Source: an uncultured Aquimarina sp. (GTDB lineage: Bacteria; Bacteroidota; Bacteroidia; Flavobacteriales; Flavobacteriaceae). Taken from it: 47,976 nt of DNA. The translations under genes were made by a program, and so were the position numbers. Shown one piece after another: positions 25,181 to 33,996 of the stretch. The notes under the pieces are model-generated. The model was given only the letters and a program-made list of their open reading frames with translations, did no database searches and had not been told where the DNA came from. The stretch covers positions 1 through 47,976 of the forward strand of contig CALFCI010000019.1 of assembly GCA_937951135.1 (NCBI GenBank), given 5' to 3'. Positions within the stretch are counted from its first letter, which is position 1, and every line of letters starts with the position of its first letter.

Positions 25181-26086
25181 TTGAAATTAACTATTTTAGG
25201 GTGTTATTCAGCAACACCACGTACGTTTACAAATCCAACATCCCAAGTCTTAGAGATAAATTCTCATATTTTCCTTATTGATTGTGGGGAAGGAACGCAG
25301 GTAGAGTTGAGACGGAATAAAATAAAATTCTCTAGAATTAAACATATTTTTATTTCACACTTGCATGGAGATCATTTTTTTGGATTAGTAGGTTTAGTTT
25401 CTACGTTTAGAATGCTTAACCGAGAGGCTCCATTACATATATATGGTCCAAAAGGGATTAAAGAAGCGATTACTTTACAATTAAAGCTTTCCAATTCTTG
25501 GACAGAATACCCCTTACATTTTCATGAACTCACAAGTGCGGAATCGGTACTCGTTTTTGAAGATGAAAAAGTAGTTGTACATACAATACCATTGCAACAC
25601 AGAATCTATTGTAATGGATTTTTATTCAAAGAGAAGTCTGGTGATCGTAAATTGATATTGAGTAAGGTCTTAAATTATAATATTGACAAATCACTATATC
25701 GCTCGATTAAAAAAGGAAAAGATATTACATTAGAAGATGGTAAGCTTATTTCAAATATCGAATTGACAGAAGATCCTAAACCCATTAAGAGTTATGCTTT
25801 TTGTAGTGATACTCGGTATAATGAAGCTAAGATTCCGTTACTGCAAAATGTAACAGCATTGTATCATGAATCTACTTTCCTAGAAAGCCACAAGCATCTT
25901 TGCGAATTTACGGGACATAGTTCGGCTATAGAAGCAGCTACTATTGCTAAAAAGGCAGCAGTAGGAACGCTAATCTTAGGGCATTACTCTACTCGGTATA
26001 GTAATATTGAATTGTTTAAAGAAGAAGCACAAACTGTTTTCGATACTGTAGAAATTGGAGACGATGGTAAAGTGTTTGAATTTTAA
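25181..26086 (+). CDS. rnz: Ribonuclease Z
   Basis: 301 residues of metallo-beta-lactamase fold; it cuts the 3' trailer of pre-tRNA. The start is TTG at 25181: MKLTILGCYSATPRT is the true conserved N-terminus and no ATG exists there. The zinc motif is HLHGDH (His60, His62, Asp64, His65) followed by FFGLVGL. Later ligands lie in FCSDTRYNE, YHESTFLESHKH and GHYSTRYS. Length fits bacterial RNase Z. It ends a plus-strand run that begins with pyrR. The downstream gap to yqgE (convergent) has only a weak CCACATTGTGG palindrome at 26091-26101. Confidence 0.97.
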   Translation: MKLTILGCYSATPRTFTNPTSQVLEINSHIFLIDCGEGTQVELRRNKIKFSRIKHIFISHLHGDHFFGLVGLVSTFRMLNREAPLHIYGPKGIKEAITLQLKLSNSWTEYPLHFHELTSAESVLVFEDEKVVVHTIPLQHRIYCNGFLFKEKSGDRKLILSKVLNYNIDKSLYRSIKKGKDITLEDGKLISNIELTEDPKPIKSYAFCSDTRYNEAKIPLLQNVTALYHESTFLESHKHLCEFTGHSSAIEAATIAKKAAVGTLILGHYSTRYSNIELFKEEAQTVFDTVEIGDDGKVFEF

Positions 26087-26253
26087 TCCACATTGTGGAG
26101 GTTAATTCTCTGTGGCTTACTTTGAAATGTGAAAATTAGGTGTCCGCTGGATGATGTTTCTTGAGTTGTGCCCTTAGGTAGCTGATTTTCTAATGGACTA
26201 CACCTTGTAAAAGAGTTTATGTCAAATGAATTGGTGCCCTTTCGCTATGGTAA

Positions 26254-26817
26254 TTAATTATAGTTAGGGTTTTCGGGAGCATTAGACCATAAAATATAGT
26301 CACCGCCTAATTCAATCATTTTTTCTTTCCAAAAGTTGTCATGTGATATGCCAAAAATGGTACCTTTTTTAATATTATTTGCAATAACTACCCATGAGTT
26401 GGCTTCTAGTTCTTTTTTTAACTGATCCTCATCCCAACCTGAATAGCCTAAAAAGAATTGAATGTCATTAGGTGATATTTGATGCGTAGAGATTAATTCT
26501 GATACAATAGTAAAGTCACCACCCCAGTATATACCATTGGAGATTTCGATACTATCTGGAATTAAATCAGGAATGCAATGAATGAAATATAGATTATCTT
26601 GTTCTACAGGCCCGCCATTATAAATGTTGAATTCGGATTCAATTTCAGGAACCAAATCAGATAATGTATATTCTAAAGGCTTATTGAGAATAAAACCGAT
26701 AGAGCCATTAGTAGTATGATCCGCTAAAAGCACTACAGATCTGTTAAAGGAGATGTCTCCTATAATAGAAGGTTCTGCAATCAAAAGATCGCCTTTTGTA
26801 GGTTTTAATGAAATCAT
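26254..26817 (-). CDS. YqgE/AlgH family protein
   Basis: 187 residues, cytosolic, usual length. The start KGDLLIAEPSIIGDISFNRSVVLLADH and the NGSIGFILNKPL segment, then NIYNGGPVEQDNLYFIH, FFLGYSGWDEDQL and WVVIAN are the family's signature blocks. The biochemical function is not established; despite the AlgH name there is no reason to tie it to alginate here. It precedes the HU gene by transcription order only in reverse: HU lies upstream on the same strand with its own terminator between, so they are separate units. Confidence 0.95.
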   Translation of the reverse strand: MISLKPTKGDLLIAEPSIIGDISFNRSVVLLADHTTNGSIGFILNKPLEYTLSDLVPEIESEFNIYNGGPVEQDNLYFIHCIPDLIPDSIEISNGIYWGGDFTIVSELISTHQISPNDIQFFLGYSGWDEDQLKKELEANSWVVIANNIKKGTIFGISHDNFWKEKMIELGGDYILWSNAPENPNYN

Positions 26818-27028
26818 TTGTACATGCTTAATAAATAAAGCTACTTAAATATTTCTAATAATCAAAGAAGTTTACGGTTTTTTATCGCTGTTTTATAACA
26901 GGAGATCACTAAAAAAATGAATGTTTTATCGCAAGAGTTTAAGAACCAAAATGTTACTTGCAAAAATGGTTGTAATTATAGTACGGGATTAAAAACAATA
27001 ATACTGTTAAGTACAAGTATTAAATAAA

Positions 27029-27060
27029 AAAAGCTCCTTAAAAATACTTAAGGAGCTTTT
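27029..27060 (-). terminator. Terminator of the HU gene
   Basis: AAAAGCTCCTTAA (27029-27041) pairs perfectly with TTAAGGAGCTTTT (27048-27060), a 13-bp stem and six-base loop. On the minus strand it is followed by TTTTATTTAA, 22 bases after the HU stop. It is a strong stop suited to a highly expressed gene. Confidence 0.92.
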
Positions 27061-27082
27061 CATATACTAAATATAGCTGTTA

Positions 27083-27355
27083 TTAATTTACTGATTTAGA
27101 TAAATCAGCTCCAGCTTTAAATTTTACTACATTTTTTGCAGCAATCTTTATCGTTTTACCAGTTTGAGGGTTTCTTCCTTCTCTGGCAGCTCTGTTAGAA
27201 ACTGACCAAGATCCGAAACCTACTAAAGAAACGCGGTCACCTTTTTTAAGTGATCCTTCTACATTTCCTAAGAAAGATTCTAATGCTTTTTTAGCTGCTG
27301 CTTTCGTGATACCAGCGTCAGCCGCCATAGCATCGATTAATTCTGTTTTGTTCAT
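27083..27355 (-). CDS. HU family DNA-binding protein
   Basis: 90 residues, standard HU length. It bends and compacts DNA as a dimer. MNKTELIDAMAADAGITKAAAKKALESF is the helical base, VSLVGFGSWSV starts the saddle, and the arm contains RAAREGRNPQTGKTIKIAA with the intercalating Pro in NPQTG. The C-terminus VVKFKAGADLSKSV is canonical. It has a clear promoter (27410-27439) and terminator, so it is a single-gene unit. Confidence 0.98.
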   Translation of the reverse strand: MNKTELIDAMAADAGITKAAAKKALESFLGNVEGSLKKGDRVSLVGFGSWSVSNRAAREGRNPQTGKTIKIAAKNVVKFKAGADLSKSVN

Positions 27356-27409
27356 AATTCTGTTTTTTAAATTAATTGTCGGTTAAAACTGTGCTTGTTA
27401 AACGCCATA

Positions 27410-27439
27410 CAAATTTATACGGATTTATCTTTCATGCAA
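27410..27439 (-). promoter_or_regulatory. Bacteroidota-type promoter of the HU gene
   Basis: On the minus strand, TTG (27437-27439), a 19-base spacer, then TAAATTTG (27410-27417), matching the -33 TTG / -7 TAnnTTTG architecture with the right spacing. The -7 box lies 54 bases upstream of the HU ATG. This is the best promoter match I found in the window. Confidence 0.7.
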
Positions 27440-27552
27440 GGATTAGCCCAGTAAATACGGGCATTTGTTAATAACTAAGGAGTATTGTTAATAAATGCAC
27501 TTGTTTTTGTAAGATTTTTCTAAGCTTTTTCTAAGCTTGTCATACCAGGGGC

Positions 27553-28500
27553 TTAGCTAACTTTAGCATTTTCTGAAAAAACATAGCCATTTAGTAATGA
27601 TTTTACATCCATAGCCTTTTTTCCTGGTAATTGTATTTTTTTAGGAATGATATACCCTTCTTGAACGGCTATTTTGATCGCTCTGTTTTCGGTAATTACC
27701 GTACCGATTTCAAATTCATGAGATTCAACAACTGCTGTCGCCTCATGAATCTTTATGAATAACTCTTGGGCTCCATTATATAATGTTGTCCAAGCTGTAG
27801 GATATGGACTGAGTCCTCGTATGAAGTTATAGATAGTCTGTACGTTTGCTGTCCAATCGATTTTAGTATTGTCTCTATGCAGTTTATATGCTGTTTTGGA
27901 CGGCTTAGTATCCGATTGAGGAATTGTAGTTACGGTGTTATCTTTAATCGTATGTAAAGTGTCTATAACCAACTGTGCTCCTTCATTCATTAATATATCA
28001 TGTACTACCCCTGCTGTATCCTTAGGGCCTATAGCTACCTCTTTTTGAAGGATAATATGACCAGTATCAATTTTGTCATCAATAAAAAAAGTTGTGATAC
28101 CGGTTTTTTCTTCACCATTAATTACAGCCCAATTAATAGGGGCAGCACCTCGATATTCAGGAAGGAGGGATGCATGTAAGTTAAAAGTCCCATACTCCGG
28201 CATACTCCATACTAGTTTAGGAAGCATTCTAAAGGCGACTACAATACTAAGGTTGGGCTTTAGCTCCTCTAGTTGAGCAATGAATTCAGGAGCTTTAAGA
28301 TTGATGGGTTGTAATACTGGTAACTCTTTTGAAATGGCATATTCTTTTACCGCAGAGGATTTTAATTTCCGTCCTCTTCCTGCAGGTTTATCAGGCGCAG
28401 TTACAACACCGACTACGGTGAATTGGTTAGCTAAAATTGTATGCAGTGTAGTCACAGCAAAATCTGGAGTTCCCATAAATAGGATACGTAGTGTTCTCAT
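27553..28500 (-). CDS. fmt: Methionyl-tRNA formyltransferase
   Basis: 315 residues. It formylates initiator Met-tRNA using 10-formyl-tetrahydrofolate. The N-terminus IRFMGTPDFAV-type block (here ILFMGTPDFAVTTL) and the catalytic segment NLHASLLPEYRGAAPINWAVING are diagnostic; GITTFFIDDKIDTGHI follows. The C-terminal OB-like domain runs from about 205 to the end. Its ATG shares one base with the recQ stop (TAATG), so it is the last gene of an ATPase-recQ-fmt operon with coupled translation. Confidence 0.98.
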   Translation of the reverse strand: MRTLRILFMGTPDFAVTTLHTILANQFTVVGVVTAPDKPAGRGRKLKSSAVKEYAISKELPVLQPINLKAPEFIAQLEELKPNLSIVVAFRMLPKLVWSMPEYGTFNLHASLLPEYRGAAPINWAVINGEEKTGITTFFIDDKIDTGHIILQKEVAIGPKDTAGVVHDILMNEGAQLVIDTLHTIKDNTVTTIPQSDTKPSKTAYKLHRDNTKIDWTANVQTIYNFIRGLSPYPTAWTTLYNGAQELFIKIHEATAVVESHEFEIGTVITENRAIKIAVQEGYIIPKKIQLPGKKAMDVKSLLNGYVFSENAKVS

Positions 28501-30407
28501 TATAGCGTTACTAGTTGGTATTGATTATTAGAATTGATTTGTATGATTCCTCGTTCGTTTAATTTTTGAATCGCCAGCAAGGTATCTTTTTCCGGATATT
28601 GTAAGGAAGATACCAAAGCTCTAGAGGATAAAGAGCTATGCTGATGTAATATATTTTGAATTGCTTTTGTAATGGTGTCAACGGGTATGTTTTGTGTTGC
28701 TTGATTACGTTTGCAGTAGCTGCAAACCATACAAGGTTTGCTATGCGGTTCGTTAAAATAAGTAAGTAATGTAATGCTTTTACATTCCGTATTGTTTTCT
28801 ACAAAACTGATCATGGCATTTACTTTCTCTATTTTAGAAGTCTGTTGTTGTGTAATGGTTTTTTGTATTCGGCGTATAGTACGCTCATCTTCTCTAGGTA
28901 CCAGAAGTATGATTTCGGCATCTGTTAGTGCATGATTAAAAGTCAATACTGCAGCATCTTGCAAGGCGGTTAGTACATCGATCACCGTAGTTTCATTAGT
29001 ATTTGTTTTTTCAGCAACTAGTGCTAAATTGACTGCTGTAGCATCGTCAAAAATACCACTATAGGTTCTCAATATTGTTTTGATAATGATTTCATGTACT
29101 CTGTTGTGTTGTGTATAGTTTAATACTTGAGCGCTACTAGCGGTAATGTGAATCGTTGTTTTTTTAGCAAACTGTTTTACAAAACGGATTACCCCACAGC
29201 GATCTAAAGCTAAAAAGGTAGTATGGGTTTGTATGGGATGCAATGCATAGGTATTGCAAAAGGTGTTGAAATTAAATGCATAAGACATTTGCGAGCCCTC
29301 TCCGTAAGAAATTTGTACATAGTTACAGAATTTTCGGTATACATGGGTAATAAATTCAATACTAGGTAAGCTTTTAATAAACTGATTTTTTAATTGAGAA
29401 AAATCATTTGTATTGTAGAGCAAGAAGGCATAAGATTGTAGACCATCTCTGCCAGCTCTACCAGCTTCCTGAAAATAACTTTCGATACTTTCTGGAATAG
29501 TATAATGAATAACCATTCTTACATTTGCTTTATCGATTCCCATTCCAAAAGCGTTTGTAGCGACGATGACTCGTGTTTTTTCATCACGCCATGATTCAAA
29601 ACGCTTTGTTTTTTCACGAGCATCAACCCCTCCATGATAATAGGTGCTAGTACAGTGTTGTTGCGTTAGAAAATTAGAAAGCTCCACAGCCGATTTTCGG
29701 TTACGCACATATACAATAGCAGTTCCTTGATATTGTTTGAGGAGTTGTAATAATCGATATTTTTTATCGGTAGTATGCTCAACACAATAGGCAAGATTAG
29801 TTCGATAAAAGGATTGTTTGAAAATTTTAGGGTTTAAAAAATCCAATTGTAGTACAATGTCTTCTACGACATCAGCAGTAGCTGAAGCTGTTAATGCAAT
29901 GCATGGCGCTGTAGGTTGCAGGTCTCTAATGGTTTTGATATCTAAGTATGAAGGACGAAAATCATTACCCCATTGTGAAATACAATGGGCTTCATCTACA
30001 GCTATGAAGTTCACATTCATTTGCTGAATGCGTTGCTTTACAATATCTTGTTTTAATCGCTCCGGTGAGAGGTATAAAAATTTATAATTCCCATAGATGC
30101 AATTGTCTAATAATGTGTCTAATTCTGAATATCGAATGCCACTAGTAAGCGCAATTGCTTTAATGTTTTTTTGTAACAAGCCATTTACCTGATCTTGCAT
30201 TAATGCAATTAAAGGAGAAATGACAATGCAAATCCCATCTCGCGCCAATGCTGGTAATTGAAAACATAACGATTTTCCACCACCAGTAGGGAGTAACGCC
30301 AAGGTGTCATTGCCTTCGAGTACTGCTTCAATGATTTCTTGTTGTCCAGTCCGAAATTGGTCATAACCCCAATACTGTTGTAAAAGCGCTAATGGCGTTT
30401 GGGTCAT
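28500..30407 (-). CDS. recQ: ATP-dependent DNA helicase RecQ family
   Basis: 635 residues. Superfamily 2 3'-5' helicase. Walker A is LPTGGGKS (Lys45), the DEAH box is at 138-141, motif III LTASAT follows, and motif VI is QEAGRAGRDG. After the helicase core there is a zinc-binding/winged-helix part with Cys in ECKSITLL and HSKPCMVCSYC, typical of RecQ. The C-terminus is short and I see no clear HRDC domain, so it resembles the shorter of the RecQ paralogues found in Bacteroidota. Its ATG overlaps the stop of the upstream ATPase gene (ATGA) and its stop overlaps fmt. Confidence 0.95.
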   Translation of the reverse strand: MTQTPLALLQQYWGYDQFRTGQQEIIEAVLEGNDTLALLPTGGGKSLCFQLPALARDGICIVISPLIALMQDQVNGLLQKNIKAIALTSGIRYSELDTLLDNCIYGNYKFLYLSPERLKQDIVKQRIQQMNVNFIAVDEAHCISQWGNDFRPSYLDIKTIRDLQPTAPCIALTASATADVVEDIVLQLDFLNPKIFKQSFYRTNLAYCVEHTTDKKYRLLQLLKQYQGTAIVYVRNRKSAVELSNFLTQQHCTSTYYHGGVDAREKTKRFESWRDEKTRVIVATNAFGMGIDKANVRMVIHYTIPESIESYFQEAGRAGRDGLQSYAFLLYNTNDFSQLKNQFIKSLPSIEFITHVYRKFCNYVQISYGEGSQMSYAFNFNTFCNTYALHPIQTHTTFLALDRCGVIRFVKQFAKKTTIHITASSAQVLNYTQHNRVHEIIIKTILRTYSGIFDDATAVNLALVAEKTNTNETTVIDVLTALQDAAVLTFNHALTDAEIILLVPREDERTIRRIQKTITQQQTSKIEKVNAMISFVENNTECKSITLLTYFNEPHSKPCMVCSYCKRNQATQNIPVDTITKAIQNILHQHSSLSSRALVSSLQYPEKDTLLAIQKLNERGIIQINSNNQYQLVTL

Positions 30408-30946
30408 AGTAGGTTTAATTTATTCAATATAAAATTACTACGATTTTCTATGGTATCAAAGGGAACCAGAATACAATTGTATCCTAATTGATGATATTGA
30501 TTAAGGAGCGCATCATAAATAGGTTTGGCTTCTTCATAACTTTCATAACGTTCATTATCGGTTTTGTGAATGGTTTTCCAAGGCGGAAGTATAAAAATCA
30601 TATCATAAGGATGTGCAGTACAACCGTCTATGAAATCAGTGTCATAAGATTCGTTTTTATAGTTTAAATAGGCTGCAATATCAGGAATTCCTCGATCAAA
30701 AAAGATGATAGATTCTGTAGAATGCTGTGTGCTTTTGTATTGTTGAATACGTTTTGTTAATAGTTTTTTACTAAATGCTAAAGGATCCGTTAAAAATAAG
30801 TGTTCAATCCCATGTTCACGAGTTTCTAAAATAACAGTTCTGGAAATTTCTTCAACACAGGGATATTCATTTTTTTGAAGGTAATTGATCAGTGTTGTTT
30901 TTCCAGAGGAAGGTCCTCCGGTGAGTACGATTCTTCGTGTTTTCAA
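30404..30946 (-). CDS. P-loop ATPase, AAA_28/NadR-like kinase fold
   Basis: 180 residues. Walker A GGPSSGKTTLI (Lys16) is followed by a VEEISRTVILE segment and a Walker-B-like IIFFDRGIPDIAAYL. Further on are FILPPWKTIHKTDNERYESYEEA and a C-terminal VPFDTIENRSNFIL. This layout matches the AAA_28 group that includes the ribosylnicotinamide-kinase domain of NadR and eukaryotic Ttd14. The substrate is unknown. It opens the operon with recQ (4-base overlap) and fmt. Confidence 0.92.
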   Translation of the reverse strand: MKTRRIVLTGGPSSGKTTLINYLQKNEYPCVEEISRTVILETREHGIEHLFLTDPLAFSKKLLTKRIQQYKSTQHSTESIIFFDRGIPDIAAYLNYKNESYDTDFIDGCTAHPYDMIFILPPWKTIHKTDNERYESYEEAKPIYDALLNQYHQLGYNCILVPFDTIENRSNFILNKLNLL

Positions 30947-31146
30947 TAGGGGTTGATTTTTGCGTAAATCTCGTCATTTTAAACTAATTTTAAAAATGGA
31001 AATCATTTAGCGCTTATTTTGATACCTGTATTGTAACCTTGTACTAAAGTTTTTAAGTATGAAGTGCTATAAGGGGGGGCTATTTCAAAAGAGATTATAA
31101 GTAGGAATAGATTTTCTATTGTATACTGGGTTTTAAACAATAACTG

Positions 31147-31154
31147 TATCTTTG
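31147..31154 (+). promoter_or_regulatory. -7 box TATCTTTG upstream of the DUF493 gene
   Basis: TATCTTTG fits TAnnTTTG and lies 19-26 bases upstream of the ATG at 31173. A TTG is present upstream (31119-31121), but the 25-base spacer is longer than usual. It sits in the divergent gap between the ATPase operon and this gene. Confidence 0.5.
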
Positions 31155-31172
31155 CAGTTAAAGCAATGAGGT

Positions 31173-31466
31173 ATGAGTAGTACGCCAGAAAGTGAAGCGT
31201 TTTATGAAAAACTAAAAAGTCAATTATTAGATACTGCTGTATGGCCCAGTATATATTTGTATAAATTTATTATTACTACGGATGCGAGTAAAGTGGAACA
31301 AATAGAAAAAGTATTTGATAATATGGGGGCTGTGATAACGACCAAAAAATCTAAGAATGCAAAATATACTAGCGTCTCTATAAAAGTGATGATGAAAGAT
31401 CCAGATGCTGTTGTTGTTAAATATAAAGAGGTCGGGGATATGGTGCCAGGCGTGATGTCGTTATAG
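31173..31466 (+). CDS. DUF493 family protein (YbeD-like)
   Basis: 97 residues. The ferredoxin-like fold of DUF493 is seen in WPSIYLYKFIITTDASKVEQI, the KKSKNAKYTSVSIKVMM strand and a final VVVKYKEVGDMVPGVMSL. It is a small cytosolic regulatory-type domain of the YbeD group with no established role in Bacteroidota. It is followed after 134 bases by the DUF4290 gene and murA on the same strand. Confidence 0.92.
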   Translation: MSSTPESEAFYEKLKSQLLDTAVWPSIYLYKFIITTDASKVEQIEKVFDNMGAVITTKKSKNAKYTSVSIKVMMKDPDAVVVKYKEVGDMVPGVMSL

Positions 31467-31600
31467 AATAGATGCCTCCTACAAATGAGCGCTTGGACTT
31501 CAATACTAAAACACTGCAATACTTCGTTTTATTTTAGTATTTTGCATCACCAAGTCATTTTACAATACACTAAAATTACTTCAATCGAATATTTTATTTT

Positions 31601-32257
31601 ATGATCAGTCAAAATTTACAATACAATACAGAACGAGAAAAATTAATTATTCCGGAATATGGAAGAAATTTACAAAACATGGTAAACCATGCATTGTCGA
31701 TCGAAGACCGAGAGGAACGCAATAAAGTTGCGAAATCGATTATCGATGTCATGGGTAATTTACAACCACATTTAAGAGATGTACAAGATTTTCAACATAA
31801 ACTTTGGGATCAGTTATTTATCATGAGTGATTTTAAGTTGGATGTGGAAGCACCATATCCTGTGTTGACGAAAGAAAAACTGGAAGAGCGACCAGAGCCA
31901 TTAAGCTATCCTCAAAATTTTCCGAAATATCGTTTTTATGGTAATAATATCAAAAGAATGATTGACGTAGCAAACAGTTGGGAAGAAGGAGAATTAAAAA
32001 CTGCATTGATTTTTACTATTGCGAATCACATGAAAAAGTGTTACCTCAATTGGAATAAAGATACTGTCGATGACACCGCTATTTTTAATCATTTATTAGA
32101 ATTAAGTGACGGTAAAATCAATCTTTTAGGTAGTGAAGAAGACTTGAGTGCATCAACTGATTTATTGAGAAGTAAGAAAAAAACAAATACCAATACCAAT
32201 ACTAAGAAAAACTACAGAAGTAATACTACTAACAACCGTAGCAAAAAGCGATACTAA
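31601..32257 (+). CDS. DUF4290 domain-containing protein
   Basis: 218 residues, cytosolic, Bacteroidota-specific family. The conserved start is LQYNTEREKLIIPEYGRNLQNMVNHA, then EERNKVAKSIIDVMGNLQPHLRD, HKLWDQLFIMSDF and FPKYRFYGNNIKRMID. The C-terminus is a basic, Asn/Thr/Lys-rich tail (from about residue 195) likely to be disordered and possibly nucleic-acid binding. It directly precedes murA by 15 bases, an arrangement I recall from other Flavobacteriia, which suggests co-expression with cell-wall synthesis. The function is unknown. Confidence 0.95.
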   Translation: MISQNLQYNTEREKLIIPEYGRNLQNMVNHALSIEDREERNKVAKSIIDVMGNLQPHLRDVQDFQHKLWDQLFIMSDFKLDVEAPYPVLTKEKLEERPEPLSYPQNFPKYRFYGNNIKRMIDVANSWEEGELKTALIFTIANHMKKCYLNWNKDTVDDTAIFNHLLELSDGKINLLGSEEDLSASTDLLRSKKKTNTNTNTKKNYRSNTTNNRSKKRY

Positions 32258-32272
32258 AATTACGATTCATTT

Positions 32273-33586
32273 ATGAGTACTTTCCAAATAGAAGGTGGAT
32301 ATCAACTTAAAGGTGATATTACTCCTCAAGGCGCTAAAAACGAAGCTTTACAAATTCTTTGCGCAGTTTTATTAACTCCAGAAAAAGTTACTATTTCTAA
32401 TATTCCAGATATTAGAGATGTCAACAAACTGATTGAAATTTTACGGAATTTAGGAGTTAAAATTCAAAAACTAGGTAAAGGAAAATATTCATTTCAAAGT
32501 GATGCCCTAAACCTAGATTATCTAGAGGGCGAGCAGTTTAAAGAAGAAGGAAGCTCCCTTAGAGGATCTATCATGATTGTAGGGCCGCTATTAGGACGTT
32601 ATGGAAAAGGATATATTCCTCGTCCGGGTGGAGATAAAATTGGACGTAGACGATTGGATACACATTTTGAAGGTTTTGTAAATCTTGGTGCAACATTTCG
32701 ATATAATAAAGAAGAGCGTTTTTATGGAGTAGAAGCTCCAGAAGGACTTATGGGTACAGATATGTTATTGGATGAAGCTTCGGTAACGGGTACTGCAAAT
32801 ATCGTAATGGCAGCAGTACACGCCAAAGGCATTACTACAATTTATAATGCCGCTTGTGAACCCTATTTACAGCAGTTGTGTAAGATGTTGAATGCTATGG
32901 GAGCAAAAATTAAAGGGGTAGGTTCCAATTTATTAACTATAGAAGGTGTGAAAGCTTTAGGTGGATGCGAACATCGTATTTTACCCGATATGATTGAGAT
33001 CGGTTCTTGGATTGGTTTGGCTGCCATGACAAAGAGTGAAATTACCATTAAAAATGTGAGTTGGGATAATCTAGGACAAATCCCGAATACCTTTAGAAAA
33101 TTAGGGATTCAGTTGGAACGTAAAGGTGATGATATTTACATCCCTTCACATACCAACGGATATGAGATCGAAAGTTTTATCGATGGATCGTTTATGACGA
33201 TTTCTGATGCGCCTTGGCCGGGTTTTACGCCAGATTTATTAAGTATCATTCTTGTAGTCGCTACACAAGCTAGAGGAGAGGTTATGGTACATCAAAAAAT
33301 GTTCGAAAGTCGATTGTTTTTTGTCGATAAGCTGATTGATATGGGAGCAAAAATTATTTTATGTGATCCCCATAGAGCTACTATTATAGGGCATGATTTT
33401 AAATCAGACCTTAAAGCTACAACAATGGTCTCTCCAGATATACGTGCTGGAATTTCATTATTGATTGCTGCACTAAGTGCTAAAGGAACATCAACTATTC
33501 ATAATATAGAGCAGATTGATCGCGGGTATGAAGATATTGATGGCCGTTTAAAAGCAATTGGAGCTAAGATTATCAGAATGGATTAA
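32273..33586 (+). CDS. murA: UDP-N-acetylglucosamine 1-carboxyvinyltransferase MurA (Cys to Asp variant)
   Basis: 437 residues. It transfers enolpyruvate from PEP to UDP-GlcNAc, the first step of peptidoglycan precursor synthesis. The PEP/UDP-GlcNAc contact Lys22 is in QGAKNEAL. The active-site loop reads RPGGDKIGRRRLDTH: residue 121 is Asp (codon GAT at 32633-32635), where E. coli-type MurA has the Cys attacked by fosfomycin. The remaining blocks are intact, including SVTGTANIVMAA, LPDMIEIGSW and SDAPWPGFTPDL, and the C-terminal ATTMVSPDIRAGISLLIAALSAKGTS and RGYEDIDGRLKAIGA. It is 15 bases after the DUF4290 gene. A terminator lies 230 bases downstream, after a dispersed element. Confidence 0.98.
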   Translation: MSTFQIEGGYQLKGDITPQGAKNEALQILCAVLLTPEKVTISNIPDIRDVNKLIEILRNLGVKIQKLGKGKYSFQSDALNLDYLEGEQFKEEGSSLRGSIMIVGPLLGRYGKGYIPRPGGDKIGRRRLDTHFEGFVNLGATFRYNKEERFYGVEAPEGLMGTDMLLDEASVTGTANIVMAAVHAKGITTIYNAACEPYLQQLCKMLNAMGAKIKGVGSNLLTIEGVKALGGCEHRILPDMIEIGSWIGLAAMTKSEITIKNVSWDNLGQIPNTFRKLGIQLERKGDDIYIPSHTNGYEIESFIDGSFMTISDAPWPGFTPDLLSIILVVATQARGEVMVHQKMFESRLFFVDKLIDMGAKIILCDPHRATIIGHDFKSDLKATTMVSPDIRAGISLLIAALSAKGTSTIHNIEQIDRGYEDIDGRLKAIGAKIIRMD

Positions 33587-33658
33587 ACAAGAGTAACCGG
33601 ATACTACTTCTAGTGTCATAATTAATTTCTAATCTAGGGGTTAACTTTTTAATCAATA

Positions 33659-33807
33659 GAATTCCCCGAGGCTCTACCTCGGGTGTATTGACCAAATTCA
33701 AGACTCTTAGAACCAAGATTCAAGATTCAAGATGAAATAGCGTCTTGGTTCTTGTAGCGAAGCGGTCTTATTTCTGATATCCCGATGGCTCTGCTTCGAG
33801 GTAGTTC
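33659..33807 (+). repeat. Dispersed three-hairpin intergenic element, copy C
   Basis: The best-preserved copy. It opens GAATTCCCCGAGG, whose 5' hairpin is CCCGAGG/CCTCGGG around CTCTA. The middle hairpin pairs AGAACCAAGA with TCTTGGTTCT perfectly, with outer AAGAC/GTCTT. The 3' end is CCCGATGG...TTCGAGGTAGTTC. An internal GATTCAA duplication makes it a few bases longer than copy B. It is in the murA 3' region, upstream of the terminator, so it should be transcribed as part of the murA message. Confidence 0.87.
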
Positions 33808-33817
33808 ATTATTATAT

Positions 33818-33853
33818 TGTAAACCTACCCGAAGTATCTCAGGTAGGTTTACA
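33818..33853 (+). terminator. Intrinsic terminator downstream of murA
   Basis: TGTAAACCTACC (33818-33829) pairs with GGTAGGTTTACA (33842-33853), a 12-bp stem, 12-base loop, followed by TTTTTTTTA. It is 232 bases after the murA stop, with element copy C in between and no other gene, so it probably ends the DUF493/DUF4290/murA transcript. Confidence 0.88.
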
Positions 33854-33968
33854 TTTTTTTTATACCCACTTTCTTCTATACTTTCCTGATTAGAGTTGAC
33901 CGTTTATTACAAAAGCAATTACATTTTTCTTGAATCGATACTCAACCGATTCAAAAATCAGTTCTCTC

Positions 33969-33996
33969 GCTAAAAGCTAAAAGCTAAAAGCTAAAA
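33969..33996. repeat. GCTAAAA tandem repeat, four copies
   Basis: Four exact copies of the heptamer GCTAAAA in a row, 18 bases past the stop codon of the minus-strand metalloprotease gene. A simple slippage-prone repeat with no clear role. Confidence 0.85.

Noticed and set aside
26091-26101. CCACATTGTGG palindrome after rnz
   Set aside because: The stem is only five pairs without a T-run; too weak to call a terminator.
33969-33996. GCTAAAA array considered as a CRISPR-like array
   Set aside because: The units are 7 bp with no spacers and no cas genes are nearby; it is a simple tandem repeat.
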